Assembly: GCA_934385225.1 (NCBI GenBank)
Contig: CAKRPQ010000101.1
Coordinates: forward strand, 1-6,582
Length of the DNA stretch: 6,582 nt
Source of the DNA: an uncultured Eubacteriales bacterium
GTDB taxonomy: Bacteria > Bacillota > Clostridia > Oscillospirales > CAG-272
Reading direction: 5' to 3'
Shown here piece by piece: positions 6,516 through 6,582 of the stretch (position 1 is its first letter; every line of letters starts with the position of its first letter). The notes beneath the pieces are model-generated. The model saw only the letters and a list, made by a program, of their open reading frames with translations. It searched no databases and was not told where the DNA came from. The position numbers and the translations under genes are program-made.

Positions 6516-6529
6516 GCCGATATCGGTCT

Positions 6530-6552
6530 CGGCGGCAAAATGCCGCCGTTTT
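6530..6552 (+). terminator. Intrinsic terminator closing the phosphoesterase-exporter operon
   Basis: CGGCGGCA (6530-6537) pairs with TGCCGCCG (6541-6548) around a 3-base AAA loop and is followed at once by TTTT, a classic rho-independent layout. Two other hairpins use the same bases: CCGCCGA (6514-6520) with TCGGCGG (6529-6535), and CGGCAAAA (6533-6540) with TTTTGCCG (6549-6556). Only some of these can form together. The last 26 bases of the window show nothing further. Confidence 0.72.
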
Positions 6553-6582
6553 GCCGTGATATAAACCGTATAACCATAGAGT

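Overview
The window looks like a chromosomal stretch from a Gram-positive anaerobe of the class Clostridia, probably a gut or rumen member of the Oscillospirales or a related group. The reasons are intermediate base composition, purine-rich Shine-Dalgarno sites, sigma-A promoters with a TGG extension before the -10 box, a BspA-type leucine-rich-repeat surface protein held by a C-terminal membrane helix, and the protein families present. This placement is inferred from style and gene content; no rRNA or other marker gene is present.

Layout: (1) bases 2-793 carry the C-terminal three quarters of mannonate dehydratase (uxuA), closed by a long hairpin. (2) A strong promoter and a short leader with its own hairpin precede a 791-residue secreted, membrane-anchored surface protein (1010-3385) built from three copies of one module, a Gly-Ser-Thr linker and a Thr/Glu stalk. 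(3) A hairpin terminator with a UACG loop separates it from a convergent DeoR/GlpR-type regulator on the minus strand (3459-4205). (4) A 138-base divergent control region with a perfect 18-bp palindrome over a consensus -10 box separates the regulator from a two-gene operon on the plus strand: a PHP-domain phosphoesterase (4344-5138) and, one base after its stop codon, a MATE-family exporter (5140-6474). (5) The last ~100 bases hold a chain of overlapping, mutually exclusive hairpins, including a good intrinsic terminator.

How the parts may work together: uxuA belongs to hexuronate (glucuronate) breakdown and is probably the end of an operon cut by the left edge. The surface protein is a separate transcription unit with no visible functional tie to its neighbours. 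The regulator, phosphoesterase and exporter form a plausible self-contained cassette. DeoR-family proteins usually sense sugar phosphates, PHP proteins often hydrolyse phosphate esters, and MATE proteins export small molecules, so the layout fits control of a dephosphorylate-and-export pair. The substrate cannot be read from the sequence. I see no RNA genes, mobile elements or CRISPR, and no recognisable new defence or mobile system. The most unusual items are the triplicated surface protein, the DeoR-PHP-MATE cassette with its palindromic control region, and the hairpin chain at the right edge.
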